A stretch of 64,000 nt of DNA, taken from positions 69,181,501 through 69,245,500 of the forward strand of contig NC_060213.1 in assembly GCF_021130785.1 (NCBI RefSeq), read 5' to 3'. The notes under the pieces are model-generated. The model searched no databases. It had not been told where the DNA came from and was given only the letters and a program-made list of their open reading frames with translations. Position numbers and translations under genes: made by a program. The stretch is from Homalodisca vitripennis. Taxonomy: Eukaryota > Arthropoda > Insecta > Hemiptera > Cicadellidae. Positions 46,448 to 60,033 of the stretch are shown piece after piece (the stretch's first letter is position 1; each line of letters begins with the position of its first letter).

Positions 46448-49400
46448 GCCTCAGCAAGACTACGTTGTTAGTATAAATCCCCTTTTCTCCACCGTACGTA
46501 AAGACCGTGTCAGTAACATCATTAGTACACTCTACTGTACACCTGATGAGACAATGTGAATGCCAATTCGCCTGGATTGCACTATATTTCACATTTTGCA
46601 ATCTGGGTGCCTAAATAATCCAATTATTGCTGAATTTTTAATAATATATTTAAAAGTTACAGTTCTAGATTTTCTGGGTTATTTTTACGGGCTGACACGT
46701 TTTGCTAACAACCAGGATTTATTATAGTTATTATTTTCATTTGAAAAATCAAGATAGCCCAGAGTTAAGGGGATTAGAAGCCTTTTTAAAGATTAAACAG
46801 ATATTCTCCATAAACTAAGGTTATGTTTTCATAAAAAAATTCTGACCTAATCAAAAGGTCCATGTGATAGTTGCTAGTAACTATGACTTTACTGCCCATC
46901 CGAAACTCACTTTTCTAGACAGCTAAAGTACATATTTAGCATATATTATTGAAAGTTACTAACGATCATAACTTGCAATTTTAGGTTACTCTCCATCAGA
47001 AGTGGCTCTATAAAATCCATTTTGGTAAATAAGGGATAATTGAACAATAAAAGAGGCAACAATGATCTTCCATAACTCTGGCAGGAACATAAAATAAGGT
47101 TAAACATCGCAGAAACACGTTTAAGCCCAACTGGCAGTATTTACAAAGGAAAAATTATGACATTATGAACATTTTCCATACTTGGTATTAAGAATGAAAC
47201 AATAATATCTCTGTAACAAGATAAACTGCTTATGTCTGTTTTCAAACATCAAGGGGAAGAAAGGATTGTAGCCGGTAATCTTTCTCCAATTTTCCGTCTT
47301 CCTCTTGACTTCTCTCCAATGGGAATTATTCTTACAAATCAACTAGTGATATGTTTTAAAAATACAACTGTCACTCCGTATAAGTATTCTAGATGAGTAT
47401 TTAAGCGTAATTCTCCATTCTAATATCGTAGTTTTTTTATAAAAAATAGACGTTATTTCAACGTTTATTTATATATTAGTAGCTCTAGAATTTGAGCCCA
47501 GTAAGATAGTTATTGAAATTTAGCTTTCTATAGTGACCACCAAAATATACGTTTGCAGCATTAATGATGTTTCCATTTTTTAGTTTGGCCATTTCAATAA
47601 TTACTGTTGAAACAATTGGGTCAGAGAGTCGGTGTTTGTTGTTTTTTTGTTTTTGTTTTTTTGTTTTTTTTTTGTCTTTATTGAGAACATTATACGGTCA
47701 GCCATACATATTCCGTCTTGGAATTAAGGCTACACCTTGAGGAAAAACTGCATGGCTTGGTTTGTATCATGGTCTCCTCACACATGTACTGTTATTAATA
47801 ATCACACACCAGGTTTGTTTTGTGATAGTTTCGCATGTTAATTTGCTATAAGAACCAATTTAAAAAAGAACAAAACTTTCTTTGAGTTATTGAAAATAGT
47901 TACACCTTTTGCTGCTAAATAAGTCGCCTTAATTAGCCCCTAAAATGTAATGAAAACTTTTTGACAACATTGGGGTTGGCGATAGATGGAGGTCAAGATG
48001 TTGAAGTCAAGAGTTCATCGTCATGTATTTGGATTTGTGGATTAATGTTTCCTTACACATTACCACTGAATATGGGATATAAACCGTATGGCGGGTGTTT
48101 ATTGTGTTTGTCACAGTAACTGATCAAAGTCAATGCATATTTGTCTAAGTATATAAATTACTTATAACATTTAAAAATAGATGTAAAAAATAACGTTTTA
48201 ATATTTATAACAGTATAATTATCAGTATAATTTTTATGCCGTGATATGGTACCGGGAAAACGCTTGCAAATGGATAATAACACTGATTTTGACAAATTCA
48301 GCGGGTGAGTCGAAATCATGATAGATAGGTTTACTTTAATTTATTTTAAATAAGCGTTGAAGGATTTTTAAACTTTATAATGGAATAAAGTAAATTTTGT
48401 ACTGAGGTATTCCCAAATATGACGTAAGTTTATAAAAAGCACACTAAGCATTGAAGCATGTGCGAGCCACGTGTTGGATGTAATAATTTATTTAACAAAA
48501 ATATCTTATCCCTACTGTCATTCAGTGGGCACTTTTGTAAATTGGCTCAGTAGTTTTAAAGTTTAACGAATAGCATTTTAAAATACTCGTGAACAATTAC
48601 ACCAGAAATTACTGTCAGGAGTATATATATAACTGCAATAGTTTAGTGTGGTCTGATATAAAAAAATATGTCCCTTACTGGTTTTTTCCTTTTTTTAATG
48701 CATTATCGTAGTTGAATTAGTAATTTCTCTTTTTAAATTCAATTGTGAATATTTCCATGACTTTACTCTGCCTATGCTATACGTACGTATTGCCGTTACT
48801 TTTTATTCGAGCAATCTTTATCTGATAACAATAAACTGATCTTTCTTGGACACCTACAATCGTGGTTCAACAATTTGGAGATTTTGTCAAAAGGGATATT
48901 TTTGATAAGCTCACAAACTGTGGAGAGGGGAAAAAGGATTTTCGGCCGGCGGAATGAGCTACCCAAAACCGAGCCGCAATAGTTTTCCATTAATCCATTT
49001 GACCTTCACCACCTGGAGGCCAAAATGAACATGTATGGGGTTTCTAAGACGTTAGAGTTTGTTACAGATGTACATTTTATCAGTATTATTCACCTTGTAC
49101 TGTATCCAAAACATCAGTTTTTAAGTAAGTATTTTAATATAAAGTTTTAGTATAAAAGTATTGAGGACTTCAATTAAAATGGCAATAAACTCTGAGTAGA
49201 GCTTGCTGTTGGCGACGATTGATAAAACAGGAACATGAATATTAAAACATTAATTCTCTTTTCTTGCAATTTCCTTCATTTAGTGTTTGATAGTTTATTA
49301 CTTAAACAGTTTATATCCTGTAGTAACGTCACGTGCGAGAATAATTTACATATATTTTAAATAATATGTCTTATATAAATTTAAAGGATATTAAAAGTAA

Positions 49401-50559
49401 TTAAACACTGTTTGGTGTTTTGGGTATTATATTAACGTAGTTATTTAGAAAAATTATTTACTAAAAACTAAATATAACTTATTTGGTGGACAAAGAGTGC
49501 GGATTCAATAGGATGGTATTAGATAGGGTATAGGCAAGCAAGCATAATTGCTCGGGTTCGTAGGTTCGTGGTTCGTAAATCTATCATTTACTTTCTATCT
49601 CATTTTTTTCAGAGAAAAGTAATGTTGACGTAGTAAATAGGTTACGATCTTTCACAAATGAATATTTATTAGAATTAAATTAGCTTATTGCCACTGGTAA
49701 CGTATAATAAATGCGATAACGTGGCTACGGTGGTAATGGTTGATTCAATACAAATTCAAAATACAGCTCCATTTGACCGAAACTCTAGAAATATAAGATT
49801 GTGCACCTTGCAAGACAATCATACCATCTCTTCATTTAGATTGTTTTCAGTCTAGGTGTCTGTGATGTCTAATCGATGTAAATAATTATTTTTGAGGTTA
49901 TTCGTCGCCAATTTTTGTTATCTCTTCATACAGGCTTTGATTCAAGAATTCAGTAGTTAAGTCTGTGGCAGTGCCAGACATAAAACGCTGTAATAAGTGG
50001 AAAGTGAAATGAGCTGAACTCATCGTTCGTAAATGTGTTAAGTTGTTTAGCAGGTTTAGTATTACGATCGTATGCTGGTTTAATTATTATATATTTTACG
50101 TGGGGACTGGTAGATACAAAGGAATACAAATAAATTTATAAGCCAAACATTTCTTTTCGAGGCCAAGAAAGAACACAACAGACAAACAACACACAAGAAA
50201 TGTGGCTTTTCAATGGTACTCTTTTCGACTTAAAAACTAAAGGTTAATTATTAGTTAATTTTATCAGCATAGTCTCTGATTTCATGCTTTTTGTTTGCAC
50301 CATTGCACCAACAAATGTTAAATAATTTTATCCTATCAGTTATGTCGCCCTAGAGTGTGAAAGTCATAACATGTCATCTTCCAATGTTAACATGAAAACA
50401 AAATTAATATCCGTTGATGAACAAGCTATCAGCTGATGGGTTTATCGATTCTCACCCGTTCCATTTCATAAATTGATCAATGATCAAGAAACAGTGTTCA
50501 CTTTTTAACTGCAAGTTTTTAATTGTTTTTGTTTTAAAAAATCTTAATAATTAAATTAA
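46443..50559. other. Long AT-rich noncoding stretch
   Basis: No gene is seen. It has a T-rich low-complexity tract at 47638-47678. The segment 48880-49050 is GC-enriched, with an unrecognised minus frame (48796-48990) that may be part of an old repeat. Confidence 0.5.
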
Positions 50560-51090
50560 ATTTCATATACTTGGGTATTTATCTAGATTTTAAAATAAAT
50601 TGGGGTATGTACATAAATAAAGTATTAGCAGAAATTATAAAATCAATAAGAATATATTCTATTTATAAGAAACATTTTTTACTAACAACTTTTAAGAATA
50701 GTATATTTCAACTGTTCAATTGACACCTATAATATAGTATCAAATCTTCTCAAAAGTATTATAATTCAGCAAGAAGTAACGCAAATTAATATTAATCATA
50801 TAAATTTCTTTAAAAGCCAATGAGAGCATATAATCAAGCACCTAAATATGTTATGCATATAAATCTTTGCATTTTAAAGTTTTCAGCACCTTTTCAAGAT
50901 AAGCTATAACAGAGGGACTGAGATTAAAATTTATAACACTAGCTGTATACCACATCAAAATGAATATTTGTAAAACTATTAATTTTTTTTAGATTTTTTT
51001 CTTATTTCTAGGCCGAATATCTTATCAACATTTTCTTACAGATAAAACACCTAAAAAAACTCAATCAAGTTAATGCTACATCTACACTTT
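50560..51090 (+). pseudogene. Second Jockey/CR1-like RT fragment, heavily decayed
   Basis: From about 50567 the frame reads IYLGIYLDFKINWGMYINKV, then KSIRIYSIYKKHFLLTTF and SIFQLFN before a stop near 50723. Shifted downstream is SNLLKSIIIQQEV (about 50740-50780). These match the post-RT thumb of Jockey-group LINEs (YLGIYLD-x-LNW ... K-I-Y ... PLL--QK-V) and correspond to the 13560-13850 region of the LINE at 12560-14523. RT catalytic motifs are not present. The 3' end is undefined. It is a short, old, 5'-truncated copy in plus orientation. Confidence 0.6.
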
Positions 51091-51743
51091 CTTCGTTTTC
51101 CTGTTTTTACCTTTTGCATTTTTATACTAGGACACCTTCATTTTAATAACATGCAGGTATGTATAGGCCTTAATCCTTTCTGATAAATGTATTAGAGTAA
51201 TTATTTTCTTTATTTGTATTATTTAGTTTAACATTTTTGGTTCAACTACTTTTTTGAATAATTTTATATTTCAGTACAGTTTAATATACTAATAACGCAA
51301 GAACACATTTCGATGATTATATGTTTTCAAACACGTTTGTCCTACTTTCTATTCCTTTTTTTTTAAAAAAAAAAAAAAAACCTGTATTTTAATTGTTTTT
51401 TAGGAATGCAGTTTTGAATTTTTCAGATAACAAGCTTAATACGTAAATAAGACAACATTAACAAATAGTATTAATATTATTTTGAAAATGATTTTATTGC
51501 GCGATCATCATTAGTTGACAGTTTTCAACAAGCACAGCGTGAATAATTACTTATAGGAGTGTGATAAGAGCAGAGAATCATTGAAGTTTACATTTATAAC
51601 ATAATAATCGTTCTTCGTACTTCCTCATCCCGAACCGTCACATTCTTTTTTTATTGGCTCAGAAGCATTGTGTGTTGTCAACTCTCTCACAATTTAGTAA
51701 CATAATTATTTTAATGACATCACAAGTTTATTTAAAATCTAAA
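51091..51743. other. AT-rich noncoding DNA
   Basis: It contains a T9A16 run at 51356-51380 that could fold on itself or mark a retroposed 3' end. No gene. Confidence 0.45.
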
Positions 51744-52640
51744 TAACAGGATTTTGGACATTTGCGATACTTATATGTTACAACAGGTATAACATAACGT
51801 TTCGATAAGTTGAATCTATCCTCTTTGTCAGATGGAGGAGGTATTAATACATTCAAAAATAACGAACAGAAGAAGTAAAGAAGGGAAAGAAAATGGTTAA
51901 AACGTATCCAAAAGCTGCTTGGAGTCCAGTACAGGCGGTAACTACACAGGATGCAAGTCCCGAGTACAATTTACGTGTACGAGGATTACACATCACACCA
52001 GCACAGGCTACAGTGGGATACTAACAAAAATTTCTATATCGGCTGTTTCATTGGCACCACGTAGTGTCATCCCATGTTTTGGTCCTACACCTTAGTGTCA
52101 TGGTATGTGTACAAATTTTGTTGGTTGAGATTTGTTTAATTGGTATATTTTTTTAGGTTTACTAGTTAGTTCTGTTTCTTTTTTTTATTGGTACCCGAAG
52201 TTGTCTAACCTCAACGAAGGTTAGCTGCTAATTTTATATGAAGCCTCAATACGTTTGCGTTTAAAATATTTTACTCGCGGTGTATTATGTTGGCCTTATC
52301 CCATTTTATGTGATGGTTTTTAGACCAGCAATGTTGAGCAATTTTAGACCTTTCCACTAGTCTTTTTTATGTTCTTTGTTTATCACATTTAATGGCATTT
52401 TAGTTTCGCCTATGTGTTCCCTATTACAAGAACATGTTATAATGTAAACACAGCTTTTTGAGTCCTGCGTGCCATTTGATTTTGGTTTTTTACGAGACTT
52501 TGCCTAAGAATGTTTTGATTTGTGTTCTGAAAGTTAGAACCGCTTTATAATATTATATTTCCTGCCTACCCGTCTATTTTGTCCGATAATTCCGACACAT
52601 AAGCGATAGACTTATGTGTACATTTTTCTTTCATTTCATT
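51744..52640 (-). mobile_element. Penelope-like element 3' end with GIY-YIG endonuclease
   Basis: Reading downward from about 52620, the frame pieces are: YVSELSDKI (end of RT linker); RVGRKYNII (about 52572); CVYIITCSCNREHIGET (about 52455-52402), which is the GIY-YIG core with the G replaced by V and YIG by HIG; ALAQHC-like and H-rich residues; YFKRKRIEAS (about 52260); and PSLRLDNFGYQ near 52190. This order (paired RT linker, CxC, YIGET, K-x-R-IEA, DN-W/G) is that of canonical Penelope elements. Stops and shifts make it inactive. The 3' noncoding tail (51744-52025) is shared with 10840-11255. RT itself is missing, so the copy is truncated. Confidence 0.8.
51796..51833 (-). ncRNA. Hammerhead-core-like motif in the Penelope-like tail
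   Basis: The minus strand reads TCTGACAA-AGAGGATAGATTCAACTTATC-GAAACG. The 3' word GAAACG is intact; the 5' word has A for the expected G. It is homologous to 11021-11058. Confidence 0.4.
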
Positions 52641-52834
52641 GACTCATTGATTTTTATATTGTTTTTTTTTTTTTGTACTTATTTATGAATTATAAATAAA
52701 CTGAGGGTGACCGTTTTTTAAAAGATCCGATTCAACGTTTTTGATTTCTTATTTTTCTGACCACAAGGTTTGTCAAAAAATTAGTATGCATTATCAGATC
52801 CCTCGTTGAGAGATCTTTTATTGTTTCATTGAAT

Positions 52835-52990
52835 ATCTGATTGGAAATTCTGTTCTTTGTTTACGTATGTGTTAATACCTCTCCTACCTGACGAAGCGAG
52901 TACATTCAACTCCTCTAAACGTTGTTTTACAACTGTTGTAATATATAACGATGGAAAAGTTCGAATTTGAAAATATCCTTTCAACCCTTC
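52835..52990 (+). mobile_element. Penelope-type tail, opposite orientation
   Basis: 'ttctgttctttgtttacgta', 'gttaatacctctcctacctg', 'acgaagcgag', 'ctaaacgttgt', 'taatatataacgatgg' and 'ccatcgtcaataacaa' match, in order, the minus strand of 10880-11100. The tail faces the minus-strand copy at 51744-52640, so the two lie head to head with about 200 bp between them. The open minus frame 52826-53026 is incidental. Confidence 0.6.
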
Positions 52991-53133
52991 CATCGTCAAT
53001 AACAATAATGCAATAATGTTATACAAAACAAGACTAAATGTTCAAACACGACCCTCAGTATCATCACTTAAAATGTGAACGAGAGACGCTTTTATTGGAT
53101 GCGAACTCTTTGCGTTTGAGATCTTTCCGTTAT

Positions 53134-53166
53134 CCTGAAGAGGAGCAAATACATTTCTTGCTGAAT
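53134..53166 (+). ncRNA. Hammerhead-core-like motif, degenerate
   Basis: CCTGAAGAGG-[AGCAA..TTGCT]-GAATGT has a 5-bp stem between the two words. It lies about 150 bp beyond the plus-strand tail. Confidence 0.3.
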
Positions 53167-56100
53167 GTGAGGAGGAATATTTTATAAACAAGATGAATGC
53201 ATACTTCTATTATCGATATGGGTTTCTAGCGAATCGAGTTTTAAAGATTATAGCCGCTTATACAATTACATGAATGTAATATACATGTATATTGAAATAC
53301 TACCTTATAACCTAGTCTTTCAAAGAAGCTAGACTAACATTTTAACGTTTTACATACGCTGTGTAACTCCTGTTATCCTGGCCGTTCTTTAGTAAACAGT
53401 TCCAATCGTAACAGCTGTGAAACAATGGATACTTAATATATTATCTGGGATAAAATAAAACTCCTTACAATTAATAAAACAAATAAATACTGTTTGGCAT
53501 GTTTTTGTAGGATCGCCAATAATTGTTTAAATTTTATTAATTAATCCTCGCCTTAATCGTTTTAATTACACATACCAAAACTAGTTTTCTGAGAATAAGT
53601 GTTATATTAAGACTTTAACGTGATAGATTCAATTGTTTTGGAAACAATCGCGTGATTTGCCTAAAATGGATTTTGGTGACAACGAAAGGTTCCCTCATGA
53701 TCTTTTTATCCTGTAGCCTATTATTAATTGGAAATCATTAATTAATTATATAGTTTCATACTACTGTTGCTTTTTTACTATACTATAATTGCGTTGGTCC
53801 TACCTTTATATAATTTCTCAGTGAGTTTGCAAGCTAACTAATATTAAAATATTGATTCACTGACAACATTTAGTTAAGAATATACAGTGAAACCTATTGT
53901 TTCATTTAAACAGTGCGTTAGCATATAAATAAAAACATGTAACCTAAGTTTTAAATCTTTGCTATAAGCCTATGAAACTTTCATAATTTTCAAACTGTTA
54001 AAAATAATTCAGACAAAATTAATTCAACAATCCAGACGATATTATATTATTAGGTTATTTTAAATGTAAAGTATAACAAATAGTCTAAAATTTGTACTAG
54101 AAACTCAACCATCCGACTTTTTCAAAACAGCAGGTGACAGACATTTTGACAAAGCTTTACAGTGGTCTTACTAAAAGAAAGCGTAATATGTAAATTTCCT
54201 AAATTTAATCTAGTCCCTATTTCATTAGATTTTGCAACAAACGAAGAAACGAGAAACAGAAGCAATCTCATCCTACTGTAATTTACTGCACTTATCGCGA
54301 ACAGAAATAAAACCGTCAGTTGTAATAGACAAAAGTAACAGCGGAAACACTGTAATATTAATAGGACAGAAATTAGTCAGTGGACACCTTCGCTGTACTT
54401 TTCTAGCACAGGCAATCAATTAAACTCTGAAAGAATACATAACGTACATCGTTGCGCTGGATCAGTCTCTACATGTATGGATTTGTACTAACCTGAGTGG
54501 CAAACAAAAATAATTATATTAATAATAAAAAACACTTTTGTCTAAACTAATTCGTTCTACGCCTGTAACTACATCTTTTTTATTTTTTCACTAGCTTTTT
54601 TTAACTTGGGGGCTACATTTTAATAGGTTTAATGTTTTTAGTAGCATGAAGTAACCTATATGAGTAAAAATGTGTTTAAACAACCGCCATTTTGAAAAAT
54701 AGCCTATTTAAAACTGTAAAGATTTTATTTCATGCGTGTTATTGGAGTCCCTCAAATATAACTTACAAAAGTAGTTTTTTCGTACGATCGAACTTAACGT
54801 ATTGACACAACACCTTTAAAGGGCACAATTTCATTCAAATATTGACGTTGCAAGGTGACCTTCAAGGGACCATCCTCCAGCAAAATTATTCCAGCATCGA
54901 TGAATATAACCCCGTTGTATTTCAATGATAAGTTTGGTCACAGGGTCGAAATATAATTCTGCATGCTGAATCCGAAAGATTACTTTACATTCTTCTTTGG
55001 AACACATTTCTTGCTTTGGCTTGTTTAAACCACCTCTAGAGGTTTTAGACGAAACTTTTCAAAATCCTAAACGGCATAAGTAATAGCTATGTTTAATTTG
55101 AAATATTTAACTATTTCGAGGTAAGCATCAATGTAAACATGAACATAACACTCAATAATGGCTGAGCGTAAGAGAAAACTCCCGACAGTTGCTGATGAAC
55201 GAAACAGTTTTCTATCTTTCTGTACGCACGATAAGAGTCGTACGAGTCAATTAAGAGGGTTAAAATCAGGTGTCAAACTCCACCCCAACCATCTTTATAT
55301 CTTTACTGAAAATGGTAAACATCGTGCTTCTGGAGTCTTGATTACTCTATGTAACGAAAAAGTCACAAAATAATCAAATTAAATAATTGATTCTTATTAG
55401 GATAACCATATGACACTTCCATTTTTAGTACATATCATGAAGTTAATTTCCCTCATTAGTGGGTTTTATACAAAGCTTGCAAAATATTATAACCTAAAAA
55501 GTTTTTATAACAATGCAGTTTTATTGTATTAACCAGACAAGTTTTCTGATGAAAATAATGTCGGTATTTTTCACCCTGTGTACAAGAAAATTTTATAATA
55601 CAGTTTATTAATAGTAAAAACTAAGGTTGAGCCCTTAAAAGAATGTGAAGTATACTCTTCTACCAATGAGCAGATTTCTGTCTCTGGGTGTTACATCTGT
55701 ATAAATTATACCTTATGAACGAGTTGGTCACTGAAAAATAATAAGGAATTTCATATTTACTACCTCTTTATCGAAATTGTAAGTTACAAATAGCGGTCGA
55801 TTGAAAGTTGTCCGATGTGGGGTAAAAGCAAATCCTCCTACTCTAAATGGCGTGCGTTTAAACTTGTATAATTAAAAAATACTAGAAAATAATTTTGGTT
55901 CAATCGAAATTTACGACACAAAAACAAAATCACTTATTTGAGAATGGCTCTCAACAGTACTGCCGAAATATTTCAAGAGTTGACTTGAGTTAACAATGTT
56001 TAGACATAGTGGGAAACGAAAAACTTAGTCGATTCTCATAATTTGGGAACTAACGAATAATATGTGGAAAGATTTTAATTATAATATGTAATATGTGTGA

Positions 56101-56491
56101 TATATATGATGACTGTTTATAGTATATTAATTCTTATAGAAAAGGAATCTTAATAGGCTTCACCATATTCTAATATGGTGAAAAAATCACTAAGATCTGG
56201 CATTATAGTAATTATAAAACTTATACTTTAACTTCTGAAAAGTAGCTTTAAGACGTTTTAAAACAAGCTATCCTTCTGTCAGGGTAATTACTGGTTTTCT
56301 GTATTTTCTGTTTCTTTTTTCTTGATAGATACTCTGAATGTAGAGAAATCAGGATCCAATTGATTTATGACTAATGTTAGTCAATAATATTTGAATAATG
56401 TGGAGAAATAGTTATTTATATTTCTTAAGTAATTTCTTGTAATATTTTCTTTGCAGCTGTTAAAGTTACATATGTCAGTACAGGAAGTGTA
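53167..56491. other. AT-rich noncoding DNA
   Basis: No gene is seen. A 'caccctgtgtaca' word at about 55571-55583 resembles the right end of the MITE-like repeat at 8685-9055, but the matching left end was not located. The 71-codon frame 55158-55373 is unrecognised. Confidence 0.45.
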
Positions 56492-56560
56492 ACGCCTTAA
56501 CTTTTGTAGGTAGGCAATCAATAGACAGGATATTGCGTGTACAAGTAGTAAAGAGAGTGC
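56492..56560 (+). repeat. Dispersed repeat pair, member 2
   Basis: 'ccttaacttttgtaggtagg', then 'caatcaatagacagg', then 'gcgtgtaca' and 'agtaaagagagtgc', align with 46180-46250. Outside this span similarity fades. Confidence 0.5.
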
Positions 56561-58559
56561 GGTGTATTTACAGTGTTTCGCTCCTGATTGGTTTTGCCAG
56601 AGAGGCTTTTTACATACAGTTAATCTTTCTCAATGAGTACAAAAGTGTTTCTTCAATTCACTTGGTCCTCGTGTTTGGTATTGTAAATAACCCACAACTG
56701 ACTGTTACTTTGTTTCGAAGTGACTCATAAAATAATATATGGCCTATTTCGACTATAGCCTAAAATGTAACTCCGCCGGTAAACTATGGCTTGTGAAACG
56801 AAATTAAGGTGGCATAAGGTTATTTTTGTATACTTTTTTTTGGTAAATATTTTACTATACTTCCTATAAATATGGCAATTAGTTTTTCTCACGGTATAAA
56901 GGTTTTTTTAAATATTCTACACTCCATGCCAACATATTACTATTAATAACACGTACATTTTCATTCGAATGTATCATTCAAAACGTATATTTGAGTTAAT
57001 TATTATTATTTATAACATCTAGAATTTTATTAAAAAAATAATTGCAACATAATTTGTTTTACTGTTTAAAAATAAAAACACTAATTTATTTTACGATTTT
57101 TAGAATTTAAGAGCTCTCTAGCATGTAACCTGTATCAATATTTATACAGTCAAATAAATTATAAATATTGATTTAACTATATTTTTAGTAATAAATTAGT
57201 TAAAAATCTAATAATATGTAAATGTATAATAATACTTGTTGTAAGATTATTTTTAAGTAAGTATTAACATTATATAATTTTTATAGATGGATATTAAATT
57301 AGAAAACGTGTTTATTTATCTTCAGAGACAGATAATTGAAAGATAACAGTTGTCAAATATTAAATAAAAATTATTATGATGAAAAAAAAAACAGTACAAT
57401 AACATCGTAATAAACGAACAAGACTCTCATAATAGAAACACTTGTAGTTGCCTCTATAAAACATTAAAATATAATTTAGAGTAACTAATGTTTATTAGTT
57501 TTTATATACGCAATTACAAACAGTTCAAATAAATATAACAAACCTTAAACTGTGTGGACTATTATACTTTTTCATTAAATGTTGTGACATAAGAAACTTC
57601 AATAATTTCATTTCAGTTATAAAAAACAAATGTGACAGTTTAATAAAATTAAATCCTTTAATATTTAATTAGAGAGATATCAATTCAATATATTAAATCG
57701 AAACGTTTCAATCTATTTATTGCTCAAACAGTAGTTTGCTTTTTGACATTCTCTGTCATCATAACGTATTTGATGAGCTTTCCTATGGACACCAATTTTG
57801 TACCATATTGTCAACACGGAAACATTAGAAATAAAAAGTACCGCATTTGGAAGATATAATAATATTTTCTACGTGAGAAACAGATTGAAAGAGGTGTACT
57901 TCTATTACAAATTAATACAGAAATAAAATACTTGTAAAAATTACATTTCGAATGTTATTATATCAGATTGTTTGTTTATTTTAGAATATTTATATTTTAT
58001 TATAAATAATAGAACTGCTTAGATGTTGTTTAGTAATCATAACCTTAAATATGAAATTTTATAAGATATTGCATGGATTTTCTTTGGGTTACACTGATTA
58101 AAATACGATTTATATTATTATTTATCATCATGGAATAATTGATAGTTACCATTTGAAAATATGTTTTAGGATTCTAGTGAATAAACTCCGCAATAGATAA
58201 GCATACGACTGTCACTCTATGATTGTTGAGAGGCTGAGTTTGTTATAGTGTTCGGTACTACGTCCGAATTTAATTCTTTTTTTGGGATTTTCGGCAGCCG
58301 GGAAAGCTCGTTTATCATTCATAACAGTTAAAGCTGTTTGGCGTTTCAAATAAGGTAACATACGATGCATGGCAAAGAAGAAGAACTACATACTAAGTGC
58401 CTACTAAGGTGTGATGAGTCCAATTTCTACGTTATGGTTTTGACCTTTGTTCTCTTAGAAGATGAAAAAATGTAGTAAATGTCAATAGTCATAAATTATT
58501 TGTCGCTATAAACCTTTAATCACATGCTTTAAGCCAGATGATATCAGTTGATCACAATG
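56561..58559. other. AT-rich noncoding DNA
   Basis: Extremely AT-rich between 56940 and 57700. Nothing supported. Confidence 0.5.
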
Positions 58560-58810
58560 ATGAGCTCTGTAGACTGGAGGTAGTTAAAAAAGACAAATAA
58601 TGTCCCTACTTTACAGGTCAAGTTAGGGATGATAAGCTAACACTTATCCTGGGGAACAACGGTTTAAAAGGTAACCTCCAAACTACCACCAATGGCCGGG
58701 CAGGAAGGCTGCTTTTGCGAGGACAGTATCGCTAAGCAGTTAACCATCCAAACAACAGAAAAACTCGACGTTCCTGTCCCTTTGCGCTATTGACAGTGAC
58801 TATCAGCAAG
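58560..58810. other. GC-enriched segment, probable old repeat
   Basis: This 250-bp island of balanced composition contains 'ggataagctaacacttatcc', itself an imperfect inverted repeat, and 'atggccgggcaggaaggctg'. Neither strand has a long frame or known motif. Composition contrast suggests inserted DNA rather than local unique sequence. Confidence 0.35.
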
Positions 58811-58939
58811 TTCCTGCGTGTAATAGTTTGTACAACTCTACGGTAGCCAGTAATTGAAAGCTAGATATGATACAGAACCCGATCTATCGAGGCTTAAAAT
58901 ATCGTGTATACGTGAATTCGTATTTGGCTAAACTAAGTG

Positions 58940-59050
58940 TTTGGCAAAGTCTATTACTTGAGGGGCTAGAATAGTTTCATTTCTGTCTATCTGCCCGTAT
59001 TAAATCTCGGGACCAAACTAACCTATAGACTTGAACATGTCTATATAGAC
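58940..59050 (-). repeat. Family X dispersed repeat, copy 9 (weak)
   Basis: The minus strand has 'gggcagatagacagaaatga' followed by 'aactattctagcccctcaag'. It aligns only loosely with other copies and lacks the terminal block. Confidence 0.3.
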
Positions 59051-60033
59051 GACAACCATTGTACTTTATGTTATGACACAAATAATGTGTGTATAACATT
59101 TTTGTCGTAATCTTTAAGTTGATTGTTACGACAAAGTTGATAAGGATAATAAAATAAAATCTTTTATAAATCCTGTTTAATATAATATGAAAGAAAAATG
59201 TTTACATTTTAATAAGTTCAGAAGTCTTTGCTTTTCAAAGATTTAAAGAACAGAAATGTTGGAAACAACAAAATTATAAAAGCACATACAATTAATCACA
59301 ATTGTCATAGTACAATAGGACACTCCCTCGCGTTCTTTTTACTAAAGCCCCGATATGACAAAAGGAAAGAAAGCCAATAGTAATATTGACTCATCTCTCA
59401 CGAATGTCAATAAAAAAACACTTTTTTGGTTAGGTTGAGATAAATCTCTTTATCAGGATCTTCAAAACAATTTACAAATTTTGGGATAGATTATTTTCAT
59501 GTTCAAATACGTTTGTATTCTCTTCTAGAATAATAACCATCCAGAAATAAAATAAAATCTGTGATTCTAAAATAGCTTCGACTATTAATCACTCAAAACC
59601 TGTTCTTTCAACTTCGATTTAAAACGATTCTTTTAGTTAAAGTTAGATTTTGCCAAATATAAAATATTGCAAAAGCCCTTCAGTTCATCCTATCCACTCA
59701 CCTACGGTTTTAAATGCTTGAAGACCATTTGTTGTTCCCCTATCTGTAAAATCTAGCCCTACTTGTGTCTGATCTGAGAAACGTATAGATATCTCAATTA
59801 AATGACCGGAAACCGTAACTCCCAACGTTAAGTGTCACTAACCTAAAACTCAGTTTACAGTATCGTTTCCAAGTAATAACTGAGGCCTTACACTACATCC
59901 CGTAAACCCCCTTTTGGTAAATTTAAACAAATAGACAAGTAAGGACCTAGCAGTTATCAGAGTTGCCTCTGTTAAAAACTCGATGTATGCACTCCGCTTT
60001 AGGTTACTACCGATATCAGAGTATTTATCTTTC
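59051..60033. other. Noncoding DNA leading into a tandem repeat
   Basis: The last 200 bases contain degenerate 'aactc..ttacag' words resembling units of the following tandem array. Confidence 0.4.
59431..59458 (-). ncRNA. Hammerhead-core-like motif
   Basis: The minus strand reads TCCTGATAA-A-[GAGAT-TT-ATCTC]-AACCTA. It has a perfect 5-bp stem with a 2-base loop, and the following word has lost its G and one A relative to GAAAC. Confidence 0.35.

Noticed and set aside
49540..49580. tRNA-like 'gggttcgtaggttcgtgg'
   Set aside because: It is a short local duplication of ggttcgt with no flanking acceptor or anticodon stems.
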